A stretch of DNA of 64,000 nt, taken from contig CAAFLG010000008.1 of NCBI GenBank assembly GCA_900763705.1, forward strand, positions 1-64,000. The letters are read 5' to 3'. Positions 7,173-16,826 of the stretch are shown here, piece after piece. The notes under the pieces were generated by a model, which was given only the letters and a program-made list of their open reading frames with translations, was not told the origin of the DNA and searched no databases. Each line of letters starts with the position of its first letter. Positions within the stretch are counted from its first letter, which is position 1. The translations under genes and the position numbers were made by a program. The stretch is from an uncultured Oscillospiraceae bacterium (GTDB taxonomy: Bacteria; Bacillota; Clostridia; Oscillospirales; Oscillospiraceae).

Positions 7173-8923
7173 GGCAGCTCCTCGCCTCCGATGCCAGGCT
7201 CTTCGCCGCCGTCGTCCACGTCAGGTCCGGAGCTGACGACGAACGTGATGACTGTGCCCTCTTTTACGTCCGTATTGGGAGCGATGCTCTGCTCAAGCAC
7301 CGTGCCGATGGGACTTACGTCCGCGCGCGAGGTGATATCGCCCACGACAAGACCCATCTGTGTTGCCTGCTGGCGGACGATCTCAATGTCGCTGCCAGTG
7401 AAGGTGATGACCGGGATGGATTTCTTTTCCGAACCCTTGCTGACCACGAGAGACACCGTGTCGCCCGCGCGCAGGGTCGTCCCCGCCTCCGGAAGGGTGC
7501 GGATGACATAGCCTGCCGTGATGGTCTCGCTGTATTCCTCGAGCGTATCGTCGATCGTGAGGTCAAGGTCGAGATTCTTGAGCTGGAGCGCTGCGTTCCG
7601 CCGCTCCGAATTGACGAGGTTCGGCATTTTTTCCGTTTTTGCGCCGGTGCTGACGAAGACCGAGATCACGCGGTTGCCCTTCACGCTCTTGCCGCGCTCG
7701 GGCGACTGCTCGATGATCTGCCCCGCCGCGTATTCGCTGCTTGCGCGCTCGCCGATCTGCTCGATTGTGAAGATACCCTTCACGTCTTCATCCTCGTTCG
7801 CCTCGTCGATGGTCATGCCGACAAGATGCGGCACCACGTATTCCTTCTGCTTCTGGTCGCCGCCGAGAAGGTCGCTGAAGATCGCGCGCCAGAGCAGCAC
7901 GATGAGCGCGACGGCGACGACCGCCGCTCCGGCGATCGTCAGGACGCGGCGCAGGTCGGTCTTGTGCGGCGCATCGTCCTCATCATCCTCGGCAGCGCCC
8001 TGTGCCTTGGTCGAAACGGCATGCACGGCGGGGATATACTGCGTCGGCTCGTCGACGGCCTCGCGGTGCAGGTCCTCGATGGTGAAATCGAGGTCGACCT
8101 CGGGGTTCTTGCGGAACTCTTCAAGGTCTGCAAGCATCTCGTCGGCCGAGGCATAGCGCTTTTCAATGTCGGAGGCCATTGCCTTCATGCAGATGAGCTC
8201 CAGAGCCTCGGGCACGTCGGGATTGATCTCGCGCGGCGAGAGCGGCACGGAGGACAAGTGCTGGATGGCGACGGAAACGGCGTTGTCCCCCTCAAAGGGC
8301 AGCCGCCCCGTCAGCATTTCATAGAGCACCACGCCTGCGGAGTAAATGTCCGAGCGTGCGTCCGTGCGGTCGCCCTTGGCCTGCTCGGGCGACATATAGT
8401 GTACCGATCCGAGCGCCTCCTGCGTGAGCGTGTTGGCGGAGTTTGCAAGGCAGGCGATGCCGAAATCGGCGACCTTGACGCTGCCATCGCGCAGCACCAT
8501 GATGTTCTGCGGCTTGATGTCGCGGTGGATGATGCCGCGCGAATGTGCGTGCGAGAGCGCCTTTGTGATCTGCGTGATGAAGTGCAGCGCCTCGCGCCAG
8601 TTGAGCTGGCCGCGCTTTTCCATATATTGCTTGAGCGTGATGCCGTCGATGAGCTCCATGACGATATATTCCGTTTCGCCGCGGCTCACGTCGTAGACCG
8701 AGACGATGTTCGGGTGCGAGAGCATCGCGACAGCCTGCGACTCGTCGCGGAAGCGGCGGCGGAAGTCTGCATCCTCGGCAAGGTCGCTTTTGAGTACCTT
8801 GACCGCGACGAGACGGTTCAGGCGGTGGCACTTGGCCTTGTAGACGACCGCCATGCCGCCGCTGCCGATGACTTCGAGCAGCTCGTAGCGGTTGTCGAGC
8901 ATTTTACCGATCATTTTGTCCAT
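7169..8923 (-). CDS. prkC: Serine/threonine protein kinase with PASTA domains (PrkC/Stk1)
   Basis: A 584-residue membrane kinase that senses peptidoglycan fragments and regulates growth, division and spore germination. The kinase domain spans about residues 14-270, with K42 (VAVKVLK), HRDIKPQN (D135) and DFG (D153). A single membrane segment spans about 327-347. Outside the cell are three PASTA repeats (from about 362, 430 and 500 to the end). The start is ATG 8923 with GGAGGTG upstream; an in-frame TTG at 8944 overlaps the ribosome-binding site and is unlikely. It is paired with its phosphatase prpC just upstream. Confidence 0.95.
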   Translation of the reverse strand: MDKMIGKMLDNRYELLEVIGSGGMAVVYKAKCHRLNRLVAVKVLKSDLAEDADFRRRFRDESQAVAMLSHPNIVSVYDVSRGETEYIVMELIDGITLKQYMEKRGQLNWREALHFITQITKALSHAHSRGIIHRDIKPQNIMVLRDGSVKVADFGIACLANSANTLTQEALGSVHYMSPEQAKGDRTDARSDIYSAGVVLYEMLTGRLPFEGDNAVSVAIQHLSSVPLSPREINPDVPEALELICMKAMASDIEKRYASADEMLADLEEFRKNPEVDLDFTIEDLHREAVDEPTQYIPAVHAVSTKAQGAAEDDEDDAPHKTDLRRVLTIAGAAVVAVALIVLLWRAIFSDLLGGDQKQKEYVVPHLVGMTIDEANEDEDVKGIFTIEQIGERASSEYAAGQIIEQSPERGKSVKGNRVISVFVSTGAKTEKMPNLVNSERRNAALQLKNLDLDLTIDDTLEEYSETITAGYVIRTLPEAGTTLRAGDTVSLVVSKGSEKKSIPVITFTGSDIEIVRQQATQMGLVVGDITSRADVSPIGTVLEQSIAPNTDVKEGTVITFVVSSGPDVDDGGEEPGIGGEELP

Positions 8924-8940
8924 ATTTCGTGCCACCTCCT

Positions 8941-9669
8941 TCAATCATGATCTACGAGCACGACCGTCACATTGTCCGGCGCGCCCTGCGCCTTGGCGAG
9001 CGCAATGAGGTCGTCGAGATCCTGCTTGCTGCTCTTGCCCGAGCAGACGGCGCGGCAGATGTCCTCATCCGTCGCCGTGACAACAAGCCCATCGGTGCAC
9101 AGCAGCAGCTTGTCGCCGCGCTGAAAGGAGACCTCGAAGGCGTCGCACTGCGTTACCTCCTCCGTGCCGAGCGCACGGGTGATGAGGTTGCGGTTGGGGT
9201 GCGTGCGCGCTTCCTCGGCGGTGATGTTGCCGCTCTCCACGAGCGTCTGCACCACGCTGTGGTCGTGCGTAATGCGCGTGATCTCGCCGCCGCGGATGAG
9301 ATAGGCGCGGCTGTCGCCCACGTTGCACACGACCGTCCCCTTTTCGCCTGCCACGGCGGAAACGAGCGTCGTCCCCATGCCGCGGCAGTCGTCCTCCAGC
9401 GCGCGCTCATAGACGGCGGTGTTCGCCTGCGCCACGCAGAAGGACGCGAGCTCTCGCAGCTGCTCAACGCTCATATCCTCGCGCAGCAGCGCGCGCAGTT
9501 CCTTCATAAACGTTTCGACCGCGAGCGTACTTGCGATCTGCCCGCCCTCGGCGCCGCCCATGCCGTCGCAGACAACGGCGGCAACGCTCTTTCCGATGGT
9601 CTCGATGGCAAAGGTATCCTGATTTTCATGCCGGCGCAGTCCCACGTCGGTCTTTCCAAGGGCGTTCAT
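8941..9669 (-). CDS. prpC: PP2C-family protein phosphatase (PrpC/Stp)
   Basis: A 242-residue metal-dependent Ser/Thr phosphatase that reverses PrkC phosphorylation. PP2C motifs are in order: DVGLRRHENQD near the N-terminus, VVCDGMGGAEGG (about 32-43), VGDSRAYLIR (about 117-126) and GAPDNVTVVLV at the end. Start ATG overlaps the rlmN stop by 4 nt, and the prkC start lies 17 nt downstream, so the three are tightly coupled. Confidence 0.95.
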   Translation of the reverse strand: MNALGKTDVGLRRHENQDTFAIETIGKSVAAVVCDGMGGAEGGQIASTLAVETFMKELRALLREDMSVEQLRELASFCVAQANTAVYERALEDDCRGMGTTLVSAVAGEKGTVVCNVGDSRAYLIRGGEITRITHDHSVVQTLVESGNITAEEARTHPNRNLITRALGTEEVTQCDAFEVSFQRGDKLLLCTDGLVVTATDEDICRAVCSGKSSKQDLDDLIALAKAQGAPDNVTVVLVDHD

Positions 9670-10703
9670 TGTGCGATACCTTCTCTTTCTTTCATTTCCT
9701 TGCGCCGCAGCTGTCCGCAGCTTGCGTCAATGTCTCCGCCGAGGCTGCGGCGTACCGTCGCCGTCAGGCCGTGGGACTCAAGGCGCTTCTGGAACGCCGC
9801 GACGCGCTTGCTCGGCTTGAACTCGCTCTCGACCACGTCGTTGAGGGGGATGAGGTTCACATGCCCCGGCATCCCGCGGATCTTTTCCGCGAGCAGGTCT
9901 GCCTGCCAGTCGTGGTCGTTCACGCCGTCGATCATTGCGTATTCAAACGAGATGCGGCGGCCCGTTTTCTTAAAATAGCGGTGGCAGGCCGCAAAAAGCT
10001 CGGAGACGTCATAGGCCTTGTTCACCGGCATGATGCGGCTGCGCGTCTCGCTGTCGGGCGCGTGGAGCGAAACGGAAAGCGTGAGCTGCAAATTGTCCTG
10101 CGCAAGCGCGTCGATGCCCGGCACCACGCCGCAGGTGGAGAGCGAGATGTGCCGCATCCCGATGTTCATGCCGTCGGGATGGTTGATGAGCTCCAAAAAG
10201 CGCAGCACGTTCTGCCGGTTGTCGAGCGGCTCGCCGATGCCCATGAGCACGATGTTGGAGATCTCCTTCCCTGCGTCGAGCTGCGTAAAGAGCACCTGAT
10301 CAAGCATTTCAGACGGCTTTAAGTCGCGCACCTTGCCCGCAAGCGTCGAGGCGCAGAACTTGCAGCCCATGCGGCAGCCGACCTGCGAGGAAATGCAGAC
10401 CGTGTTGCCGTGGTGATAGGACATGAGCACCGTTTCGATGCAGTTGCCGTCGGAAAGCTCCCAGAGGTACTTGATCGTCCCGTCGAGCTTCGATACCTGC
10501 TTGCGCGCGACCGTCGGCGCGGTGATGACATACTCCTGCGCCAGCTTTTCGCGCAGCGACTTTGGAATATTGATCATCTGGTCAAAATCCGTCACGCCGC
10601 GGTGCAGCCAAGTGAACACCTGCTTGCCGCGAAACGACGGCTCGCCCATCGCGCGCAGCGCCTCGCTGATCTCACCGAGCGTCATCGACTTGATATCAGT
10701 CAT
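9666..10703 (-). CDS. rlmN: 23S rRNA (adenine-2503-C2)-methyltransferase RlmN
   Basis: A 345-residue radical-SAM enzyme methylating A2503 of 23S rRNA and A37 of some tRNAs. The Fe-S motif is C110-x3-C114-x2-C117 (CRMGCKFC). The resolving cysteine is in DASCGQL near residue 334. A GEPLDN-type segment (IGEPLDNRQNV) lies near 165. GGAGGAGAG precedes the ATG. It overlaps the end of rsmB by 8 nt. A Cfr resistance paralogue is unlikely given this housekeeping position and the RlmN-like sequence. Confidence 0.95.
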   Translation of the reverse strand: MTDIKSMTLGEISEALRAMGEPSFRGKQVFTWLHRGVTDFDQMINIPKSLREKLAQEYVITAPTVARKQVSKLDGTIKYLWELSDGNCIETVLMSYHHGNTVCISSQVGCRMGCKFCASTLAGKVRDLKPSEMLDQVLFTQLDAGKEISNIVLMGIGEPLDNRQNVLRFLELINHPDGMNIGMRHISLSTCGVVPGIDALAQDNLQLTLSVSLHAPDSETRSRIMPVNKAYDVSELFAACHRYFKKTGRRISFEYAMIDGVNDHDWQADLLAEKIRGMPGHVNLIPLNDVVESEFKPSKRVAAFQKRLESHGLTATVRRSLGGDIDASCGQLRRKEMKEREGIAQ

Positions 10704-12036
10704 GTTCTCTCCTCCTCATGCGGCTGAGATAAAACCCATCCGTACCGTTGCGCTGCGGCCAGAGCGTCAGATACCCCGGCGCAGCTTCCCCGTTCGGCAG
10801 GGAGAATTCCTCATAAATAAATTCCGGGTGCGAAGATAAGAACGCATCCGTCACGTTTTCATTTTCCTCGGGCAGAACGGTGCAGGTCGAGTAGACGAGC
10901 ACGCCGCCCGATCTTACATAGCGCGCGCTGTTTTCTAAAATCGCGCGCTGGATTTCCGGCAGCGCCTTGAGCTCGCGCGCGTCCTTATAGCGGATGTCCG
11001 GCTTTTTGCGGATGATGCCGAGACCCGAGCAGGGTACGTCGCAGATGACCGTGTCAAAGCGCCCCGCCCATTCCTCGCGGAAAACGCGCCCGTCGGCGCA
11101 GGCGGTCTCGATGCAGGTGACGCCGAGACGCTGCGCCCCTTCGCGGATGCGCTTTAATTTGTTCTCGTGCAGGTCGCAGGAGAGGATATGCCCCTCGTTT
11201 TCCATGGCGAAGGCTGCGGCAAACGACTTGCCGCCCGGCGCGGCGCAGACGTCCAGCACGTCCTGACCCTTTTCAAAGCCCGCGGCGTAGGTCACGAGCT
11301 TTGCCGCCGCGTCCTGCACCGTGAATCGGCCCTGATAGAAGGCTGCGAGCGTCGTGAGGTCGCCGGTGCCGGAGAGCTCAAAGCAGCCCGGTACCCATGC
11401 GTGCGCGCGCGCCTCGATCCCCTCGCCGGAAAGCTCGCGCACGAGCGCCACGCCGTCCGTTTTGAGGGGGTTCACCTGCGCGGTGATGGGAGAAGCCTCG
11501 TTGTCAATGCGCAAAAACTGCTCCGCCTCGGCGTCTCCCAATAGCGCCGAGAGCTTTTCCACCAGCCACTTCGGATGGCTGTAGGCAATGCTCAGGCGCG
11601 AGAGCGTGTCCTGCGGCAGCGCGGGCGGATGCGCCTTGTTCTGTGCGACCTTGCGAAGGACCGCGTTGACAAGCCCGCTTGCCGCCGCACGTCCGTTCGT
11701 GCGGCAAAGCTCCACGGATTCGCTCACCGCCGCGTGGTCGGGTACTTTGTCCAAAAATAAGATCTGATACGCACCGATGCGGAGAATGTCGGCAAGCGGC
11801 GGCTGCAAATGGTCGAGCTTCTGCGTGCAGTAGGCGCTGAGATAATAGTCGAGCAGCAGCTCATTTTGCATCACGCCGTAGACGATGCGGCTGCAAAGCG
11901 CCGCGTCCTGCGGCTTGAGAGATGCCTTGCCGAGCTGAGCTTTGAGCGACGCGTCCGCCCATGCGCCGCTGCGGCGGCAGGCGACGAGCACGCAGAGTGC
12001 ACATTCGCGCGCGTTGGAAGTGCTCCCCTTATGCAT
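10696..12036 (-). CDS. rsmB: 16S rRNA (cytosine-967-C5)-methyltransferase RsmB
   Basis: A 446-residue protein with an N-terminal NusB-like RNA-binding domain (about 1-150) and a C-terminal SAM methyltransferase domain. SAM site VLDVCAAPGGKSFA is near 260, the motif IV cysteine in CDVPCSGLGIIRK, and the catalytic cysteine in YSTCTVLPEENE. I chose ATG 12036, which overlaps the fmt stop by 8 nt. An in-frame TTG at 12057 would lie deeper within fmt and lacks a convincing ribosome-binding site. Confidence 0.93.
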   Translation of the reverse strand: MHKGSTSNARECALCVLVACRRSGAWADASLKAQLGKASLKPQDAALCSRIVYGVMQNELLLDYYLSAYCTQKLDHLQPPLADILRIGAYQILFLDKVPDHAAVSESVELCRTNGRAAASGLVNAVLRKVAQNKAHPPALPQDTLSRLSIAYSHPKWLVEKLSALLGDAEAEQFLRIDNEASPITAQVNPLKTDGVALVRELSGEGIEARAHAWVPGCFELSGTGDLTTLAAFYQGRFTVQDAAAKLVTYAAGFEKGQDVLDVCAAPGGKSFAAAFAMENEGHILSCDLHENKLKRIREGAQRLGVTCIETACADGRVFREEWAGRFDTVICDVPCSGLGIIRKKPDIRYKDARELKALPEIQRAILENSARYVRSGGVLVYSTCTVLPEENENVTDAFLSSHPEFIYEEFSLPNGEAAPGYLTLWPQRNGTDGFYLSRMRRREHD

Positions 12037-12955
12037 CGAGGACCGTCCCCGCGGCAATGCGTTTGCCGTTCAAAAAGGCGTTTGCGGCCATGCGCTTGCC
12101 GCCATCGGGCTGCAATTCGGTGATGAGGATGCTCTTGCCGTCGCCGCAGGCGGCCTCGATCCCGCGTTTCACCGCGCGCAGCGTGCCGGGAGCGTCCTTC
12201 GTTTCGCCCAGCGGCACGGCGCGGAAAATTTTCGTGTTCGCGCCGAGGATGCTCGCCGCGGCGCAGGGCCACGGGATGAGCCCACGGATCTGGTCAATGA
12301 CCTGCGTGCTGCTTCTCGTCCAGTCGATGGGCGAAAGCTCGCGCGAAAGCATGGGTGCGTAGGTCGCCTCCGCCTCATTCTGCGGCACGCGCTGCGCCGT
12401 ACCGTTTGCGATCTCATCGATCGCCTCGGCGATGGCATCTGCGCCGAGCGCGGCAAGGTCGGAGAAAAGCTCCTCCGCCGTCTCGTCCGGGCGGATGGGC
12501 TGCTTTTTCACCAAGATCATGTCGCCCGTGTCGCACTCCTTGGCCATGTGCATGATCGTCACGCCCGTTTCCTTGTCGCCATTTAAGATCGCCCAGTTGA
12601 TGGGGGCCGCGCCGCGATACTTCGGCAGGATGGACGCGTGCACGTTGATGCAGCCCATCGGCGGCACGGCGAGCATTTCCTCGGGCAGGATGCGACCGTA
12701 TGCCGCAACGACCGCAAGATCGGGCGCAAGCGCCTTGAGATCTGCGAGCGCCGTGCCGTCGCGCATCGCCGTCGGCTGAAAAACGGGAATGTTTTGTGTA
12801 AGCGCATATTCCTTAACAGGACTTGGGGTTACTTTGTTTCGGTTGCGCGGCTTGTCCGGCTGCGTGAAAACGCCGCAGACCTCGTGCCCGTCTGCGACCA
12901 AGCGCTCCAAAATGCTGCGCGCAAAGTCGGGCGTACCCATGAAGACGATCCTCAT
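12029..12955 (-). CDS. fmt: Methionyl-tRNA formyltransferase
   Basis: A 308-residue enzyme formylating initiator Met-tRNA using 10-formyl-THF. The N-terminal catalytic domain has MGTPDFA (6-12), the folate/active site INVHASILPKYRGAAPINWAI near 110-130 and the family-typical GVTIMHM. The C-terminal OB-like domain follows from about 205. The start overlaps the def stop by 4 nt (ATGA); fmt and def are functional partners and are usually adjacent. Confidence 0.96.
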   Translation of the reverse strand: MRIVFMGTPDFARSILERLVADGHEVCGVFTQPDKPRNRNKVTPSPVKEYALTQNIPVFQPTAMRDGTALADLKALAPDLAVVAAYGRILPEEMLAVPPMGCINVHASILPKYRGAAPINWAILNGDKETGVTIMHMAKECDTGDMILVKKQPIRPDETAEELFSDLAALGADAIAEAIDEIANGTAQRVPQNEAEATYAPMLSRELSPIDWTRSSTQVIDQIRGLIPWPCAAASILGANTKIFRAVPLGETKDAPGTLRAVKRGIEAACGDGKSILITELQPDGGKRMAANAFLNGKRIAAGTVLDA

Positions 12956-13455
12956 TCCTCGTCCAGCTCCTTTTCCTGCTCGCGGATATACTTTTCCAGT
13001 TCCTCTTCGCTGAGGATCTTGCAGTGCTCGGTGTAAAGATGACCGTCAAGATGCTCGATCTCGTGGCAGAAGCAGCGCGCCGTCAGCTCCTCGTCCTCGA
13101 CCTCAAAGGTCGTGCCGAAGCGGTCCTGCGCGCGCACGCGCACCACCATCGGGCGCGTGACGATGCCGTACTTGCCCGGCACGCTCAGGCAGCCCTCAAG
13201 GCCTGTCTGCTCGCCCTCAGTCTTGATGATCTCGGGGTTGATGAGCTCGATGATCTCGCCCTGCTCGTCCTCCACGATGCAGACTCTGCGCAGGATGCCC
13301 ACCTGCGGGGCAGCAAGGCCCACGCCGCCGGCCTCAGCCAGCGTGTCGGCCATGTCGTCGAGCAGCTGATGGAGGCGGGCGTTGAATTCGGTCACCGGGC
13401 GGCAGACTTTCGTCAGGCACGGATCGCCTTTTTCTCGAATGGTACGGATAGCCAT
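12952..13455 (-). CDS. def: Peptide deformylase
   Basis: A 167-residue metallo-enzyme removing the N-formyl group from new proteins. All three motifs are visible: GVGLAAPQ (45-52), EGCLS with metal ligand C89, and HEIEHLDG with H131, E132 and H135. The start at ATG 13455 is set by GAGGA eight bases upstream; longer in-frame starts (13464, 13500) would overlap the ribosome-binding site or add non-conserved residues. It lies 19 nt downstream of priA. Confidence 0.95.
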   Translation of the reverse strand: MAIRTIREKGDPCLTKVCRPVTEFNARLHQLLDDMADTLAEAGGVGLAAPQVGILRRVCIVEDEQGEIIELINPEIIKTEGEQTGLEGCLSVPGKYGIVTRPMVVRVRAQDRFGTTFEVEDEELTARCFCHEIEHLDGHLYTEHCKILSEEELEKYIREQEKELDEE

Positions 13456-13474
13456 AGTTTTCATCCTCTTTTCT

Positions 13475-15946
13475 CTATTGTAAAGCATTGCAGTCGGCAA
13501 AAATGTCGAGACCGCGGTTTTCTTTTCTTGCGGAAAAGGCGAGCAGATATTCGCTCACCGTGCGCCGCAGCGCATTGTCGCTCCGCCCACTGAGGTAGAC
13601 GCAGTAGCGGTAGCGTTCGTTCACCTTTACGACCGGCGCGCCCGCCGGGCCGAGGACCTCAGTCTCGAGCGCGCGAAGCGGTTCTTTTTCGCTCGCGGCA
13701 CGCAGCGCGTCGCGCAGTGCACAGGCGGCGGCGATGACGCGCATCTCTTCCCTGCCGGAAACCGTCAGCGTGAAGAGATCGGCAAAGGGCGGATAGCGCC
13801 GCAGACGGCGCAGGCGCAGTTCGTTTTGGTAAAAAGCTTCATAATCCTGCTTCGCCGCGGCCTGAATGACCTCGTTATCGGGGTGGTAGGTCTGGATGAC
13901 GGCGCGCCCCGCGCGCTCGCCACGCCCGGCCCTTCCCACGACCTGCGCGAGCAGGCTGTAGGTCCGCTCGGCGGCGTGATAGTTCTGGACATAGAGCGAA
14001 AGATCCGCGTCCAGCACGCCCACGAGCGTCACATTCTCAAAATCCAGCCCCTTGGCGACCATCTGCGTGCCAAGGAGGATGGGGATGCGCCGCTCAGTGA
14101 ACTGCCGCAGCAGCGCCTCGTGCCCATGCGCGGCGGAAACGGTGTCCGCGTCCATGCGCAGGACCTCGGTGTTTGGAAAGAGCGCCTTGAGCTCGCGCTC
14201 TACCTTCTGCGTGCCCGAGCCGACGCGCTTGAGCAGTCCGCCGCACTCTCTGCATCGTTCCATCACGGGTTCGGAATGGCCGCAGTAGTGGCACATCAGC
14301 CGCTCGTTTGCCGAGTGATAGGTCATCGGCACGCTGCATCGCGGACACTCGGGCACATAGCCGCACTCGCCGCACAGCAGCATCCTCGCGCTGCCGCGCC
14401 GGTTGAGGAAGAGAATGGACTGCTCCCCGCGCGCGATGTTTTTTTCGAGCTCTACGCGCAGTGCGCTGCCGATGGATGTGTCGTTCCCCTGCCGCAGCTC
14501 GTCCTTCATGTCGGCGATGAGCACCTCCGGCAGCGGGAGATCGTTGAATCTCTTGTGAAGGGAAAATACTTGATAGCGCCCGCGTTTGGCGTAATACGCG
14601 GTCTCCACCGTCGGCGTAGCCGAGCCGAGCAGCACGAGCGCGTCGCGCTGGGCGCAGCGGAACTGTGCAATGTCACGCGCGTGATAACGCGGCGGATTTT
14701 CCGACTGGTAGCTCCCCTCCTGCTCCTCGTCGAGAATGATGAGGCCGAGGTTTGGCAGCGGTGCGAATACCGCGCTGCGTGTGCCGAGCACGACGCGTAC
14801 CTCGCCGCGGCGGATGCGTTTCCATTGGTCGTAGCGCTCGGTGAGCGGCAGCGCGCTATGCAGCATCACGGCGTCAGAGCCGAAGCGCGCGGAGAAACGC
14901 TGCATCATCTGCGGCGTCAGCGCGATCTCCGGCACGAGCAGCATCGCCGTCTTGCCGCGCGCGAGCAAGCGCTCGATGAGCTTGAGGTAGACCTGTGTCT
15001 TGCCGCTTGCGGTCACGCCGTAAAGGAGCGCGGCGCTGCCGCCCTCCCGCTCGAGCAGCGCGGAAAGACCCTCATAGGCTGCCTGCTGCTCTTCGTTGAG
15101 CGTGATCGGCGCGTCCTCGTGCGCGCTCGGCGCAGGAGCGCTGACGCGCAGCACCTCCTGCTCGGAAAATTCGACGAGGCCCGATTTGTTCAGCCCTCGC
15201 AGCGTCTGCATCGTTGCGCCCGTGTAGTAGCTGATCTCCGTGGAGGACAGTGTCCCCTCGCGGCAGAGAAGCTCGATGACCGCATAGCGCACCGGCGCGC
15301 TGCGGCGCTTGGGCTCGACGGCGGCGAGCGCCTCCTCCGCGCTGACGCAGAGCGACACCATGCGCGCTTTTTTGTCGCCAAGGCGCTGCTTCATCGTCGT
15401 TTCGCAGACGAGGATGCCCTGCTGCGCCATCGCGTGCAGCGCACGTCCGGTCTTTTCTCCGCCCAGTTCGTTGAGCGCCGCGCGCTCCGCGCCCTTCGCG
15501 CCGAGCACGGCGCAAAGCAGCGTTTCCTCAAGCGAGTCCGGCGCGACCGCGCCCAGCGCCTCCTCGGCGCTGATATCGTCGTTCAGCTTCCAGATCTCGC
15601 GGCTCTTGAGCCACACGCCGCCGGGCAGCAGCGTTTTGAGCGCATCGTAATAGGTGCAGAAATAGCGCGCCTTCATCCATCTCACAAGGCGGATGTCCCG
15701 GCTGTCCAGCAGCGGCATATCGTCCAGAAAGGCGTCGATGGGCTTGTAGGCGGGCTTGTCCTCCTCGCGCACGATGTCGAGAACAAAGCCCTCGCTGCGC
15801 CGGTTGCCGCGCCCGAACGGGATGAGCACCCGCTTACCGCTTGCGGCCTCGGGCGCAAGCTCATCCGGGATGCGATAGGTGTAGAGCTTGTCGGCCGCAT
15901 ACGGAACAGAAGAGACTGCGACACGAGCAAGCAATTTCTCTGCCAT
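13475..15946 (-). CDS. priA: Primosomal protein N' (replication restart helicase PriA)
   Basis: An 823-residue superfamily-2 helicase that reloads the replisome at stalled forks. An N-terminal DNA-binding domain (MAEKLLARVAVSS...) is followed by Walker A GVTASGKTQ near residue 311 and the DEEQE box. Two zinc-binding cysteine clusters (CGECGYVPECPRC and CHYCG...CRECGG) lie near 540-590, with helicase motifs QMVAKGLDFENV and QVVGRAGRG beyond. Length fits the longer Firmicutes PriA. GGAGGAGA precedes the ATG. Confidence 0.96.
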   Translation of the reverse strand: MAEKLLARVAVSSVPYAADKLYTYRIPDELAPEAASGKRVLIPFGRGNRRSEGFVLDIVREEDKPAYKPIDAFLDDMPLLDSRDIRLVRWMKARYFCTYYDALKTLLPGGVWLKSREIWKLNDDISAEEALGAVAPDSLEETLLCAVLGAKGAERAALNELGGEKTGRALHAMAQQGILVCETTMKQRLGDKKARMVSLCVSAEEALAAVEPKRRSAPVRYAVIELLCREGTLSSTEISYYTGATMQTLRGLNKSGLVEFSEQEVLRVSAPAPSAHEDAPITLNEEQQAAYEGLSALLEREGGSAALLYGVTASGKTQVYLKLIERLLARGKTAMLLVPEIALTPQMMQRFSARFGSDAVMLHSALPLTERYDQWKRIRRGEVRVVLGTRSAVFAPLPNLGLIILDEEQEGSYQSENPPRYHARDIAQFRCAQRDALVLLGSATPTVETAYYAKRGRYQVFSLHKRFNDLPLPEVLIADMKDELRQGNDTSIGSALRVELEKNIARGEQSILFLNRRGSARMLLCGECGYVPECPRCSVPMTYHSANERLMCHYCGHSEPVMERCRECGGLLKRVGSGTQKVERELKALFPNTEVLRMDADTVSAAHGHEALLRQFTERRIPILLGTQMVAKGLDFENVTLVGVLDADLSLYVQNYHAAERTYSLLAQVVGRAGRGERAGRAVIQTYHPDNEVIQAAAKQDYEAFYQNELRLRRLRRYPPFADLFTLTVSGREEMRVIAAACALRDALRAASEKEPLRALETEVLGPAGAPVVKVNERYRYCVYLSGRSDNALRRTVSEYLLAFSARKENRGLDIFADCNALQ

Positions 15947-15973
15947 ACAGTCTCCTCCTTTGTTGTGTTTACG

Positions 15974-16186
15974 TTACTTTGCGATGTGCGTGTCGATGTT
16001 CTCGGCCGAGATCTTACCGGCAGCGACCTCGTTGATGGCCGTGGTGACCGGCTTTTCGCAGAGGGGATAGCCCTCTTCATCGGCGACCTCGGCGATCTGA
16101 CGGGCGCGGCGCGCGACCACGTTCACCAGCAGGTAACGGTTCTCGACATACTTGTTGAGCAGGCTCATAGCGGGATAAAGCATCAT
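15974..16186 (-). CDS. rpoZ: DNA-directed RNA polymerase subunit omega
   Basis: A 70-residue protein with the omega signature NRYLLVNVVARRARQI, followed by the conserved KPVTTAINEVAAGKI. It supports assembly and stability of RNA polymerase. The order gmk-rpoZ-priA is conserved in Firmicutes, which secures the call despite its size. AAGGAAG precedes the ATG. Confidence 0.93.
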   Translation of the reverse strand: MMLYPAMSLLNKYVENRYLLVNVVARRARQIAEVADEEGYPLCEKPVTTAINEVAAGKISAENIDTHIAK

Positions 16187-16226
16187 AATGGTTTACTTCC
16201 TTCTGCCTTTCGGCTGATTTTTTGAT

Positions 16227-16820
16227 TTATTCGGACAAAATGGCCATGCGTTCGGCGGGCTTGCAGTGCTCGGCGAGCATGATGGCATTGATCTCACGCA
16301 CGGCGCGTTCCACCGTGTCGTTGATGACAAAGTAATCGTAGGTGTTGGCCGTCTGAAGCTCGACCTTGGCGCGCACAAGGCGCTTTTGCACCTTGTCGGG
16401 GCTGTCGGTGCCGCGGCTTGTGAGCCGCTCCTCAAGCGCCTGCCACGAGGGCGGCGCGATGAAAATGCGCACCACGTCGGGGCGCTTATGCACGACCTGC
16501 ATCGCGCCCTGCACCTCGATATCGAGGATGACGTCCTTCCCCTGCTCCATAGCCTCGTCGACAAACTTTTTCGGCGTACCGTAGAAGTTGCCGACATATT
16601 CCGCGTATTCGAGGAACGCATCCGCGGAGATCATTCTGCGGAACGTGTCAACATCCGTGAAGTGATAGTGTACGCCGTCCTCCTCGCCCGGACGCGGCGC
16701 GCGCGTCGTCGCGGAAACGGAAAAATACAGGTCGTCGCGGTCCTTGAAAAGTTCCTTGAGCACCGTGCTCTTTCCCACGCCGGACGGGCCGGAGATGATG
16801 AATGTTTTTCCCTGGTACAT
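16227..16820 (-). CDS. gmk: Guanylate kinase
   Basis: A 197-residue enzyme phosphorylating GMP to GDP. The P-loop is GPSGVGKST (11-19). The GMP-binding region SVSATTRAPRPGEEDGVHYHF (conserved S, R and Y residues) follows near 34-54, and the lid arginines lie in RLTSRGTDSPDKVQKRL. It sits between remA (6-nt gap) and rpoZ. Confidence 0.96.
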   Translation of the reverse strand: MYQGKTFIISGPSGVGKSTVLKELFKDRDDLYFSVSATTRAPRPGEEDGVHYHFTDVDTFRRMISADAFLEYAEYVGNFYGTPKKFVDEAMEQGKDVILDIEVQGAMQVVHKRPDVVRIFIAPPSWQALEERLTSRGTDSPDKVQKRLVRAKVELQTANTYDYFVINDTVERAVREINAIMLAEHCKPAERMAILSE

Positions 16821-16826
16821 AGTAGC

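Noticed and set aside
5910..7511. 533-codon plus-strand frame over cysK, rsgA and prkC
   Set aside because: It runs through the cysK terminator and is antisense to two well-supported genes.
13826..16225. 799-codon open frame on the plus strand
   Set aside because: It is antisense to priA, rpoZ and part of the spacer. It has Arg/Ala/His-rich composition and no family resemblance, typical of shadow frames in GC-rich DNA.
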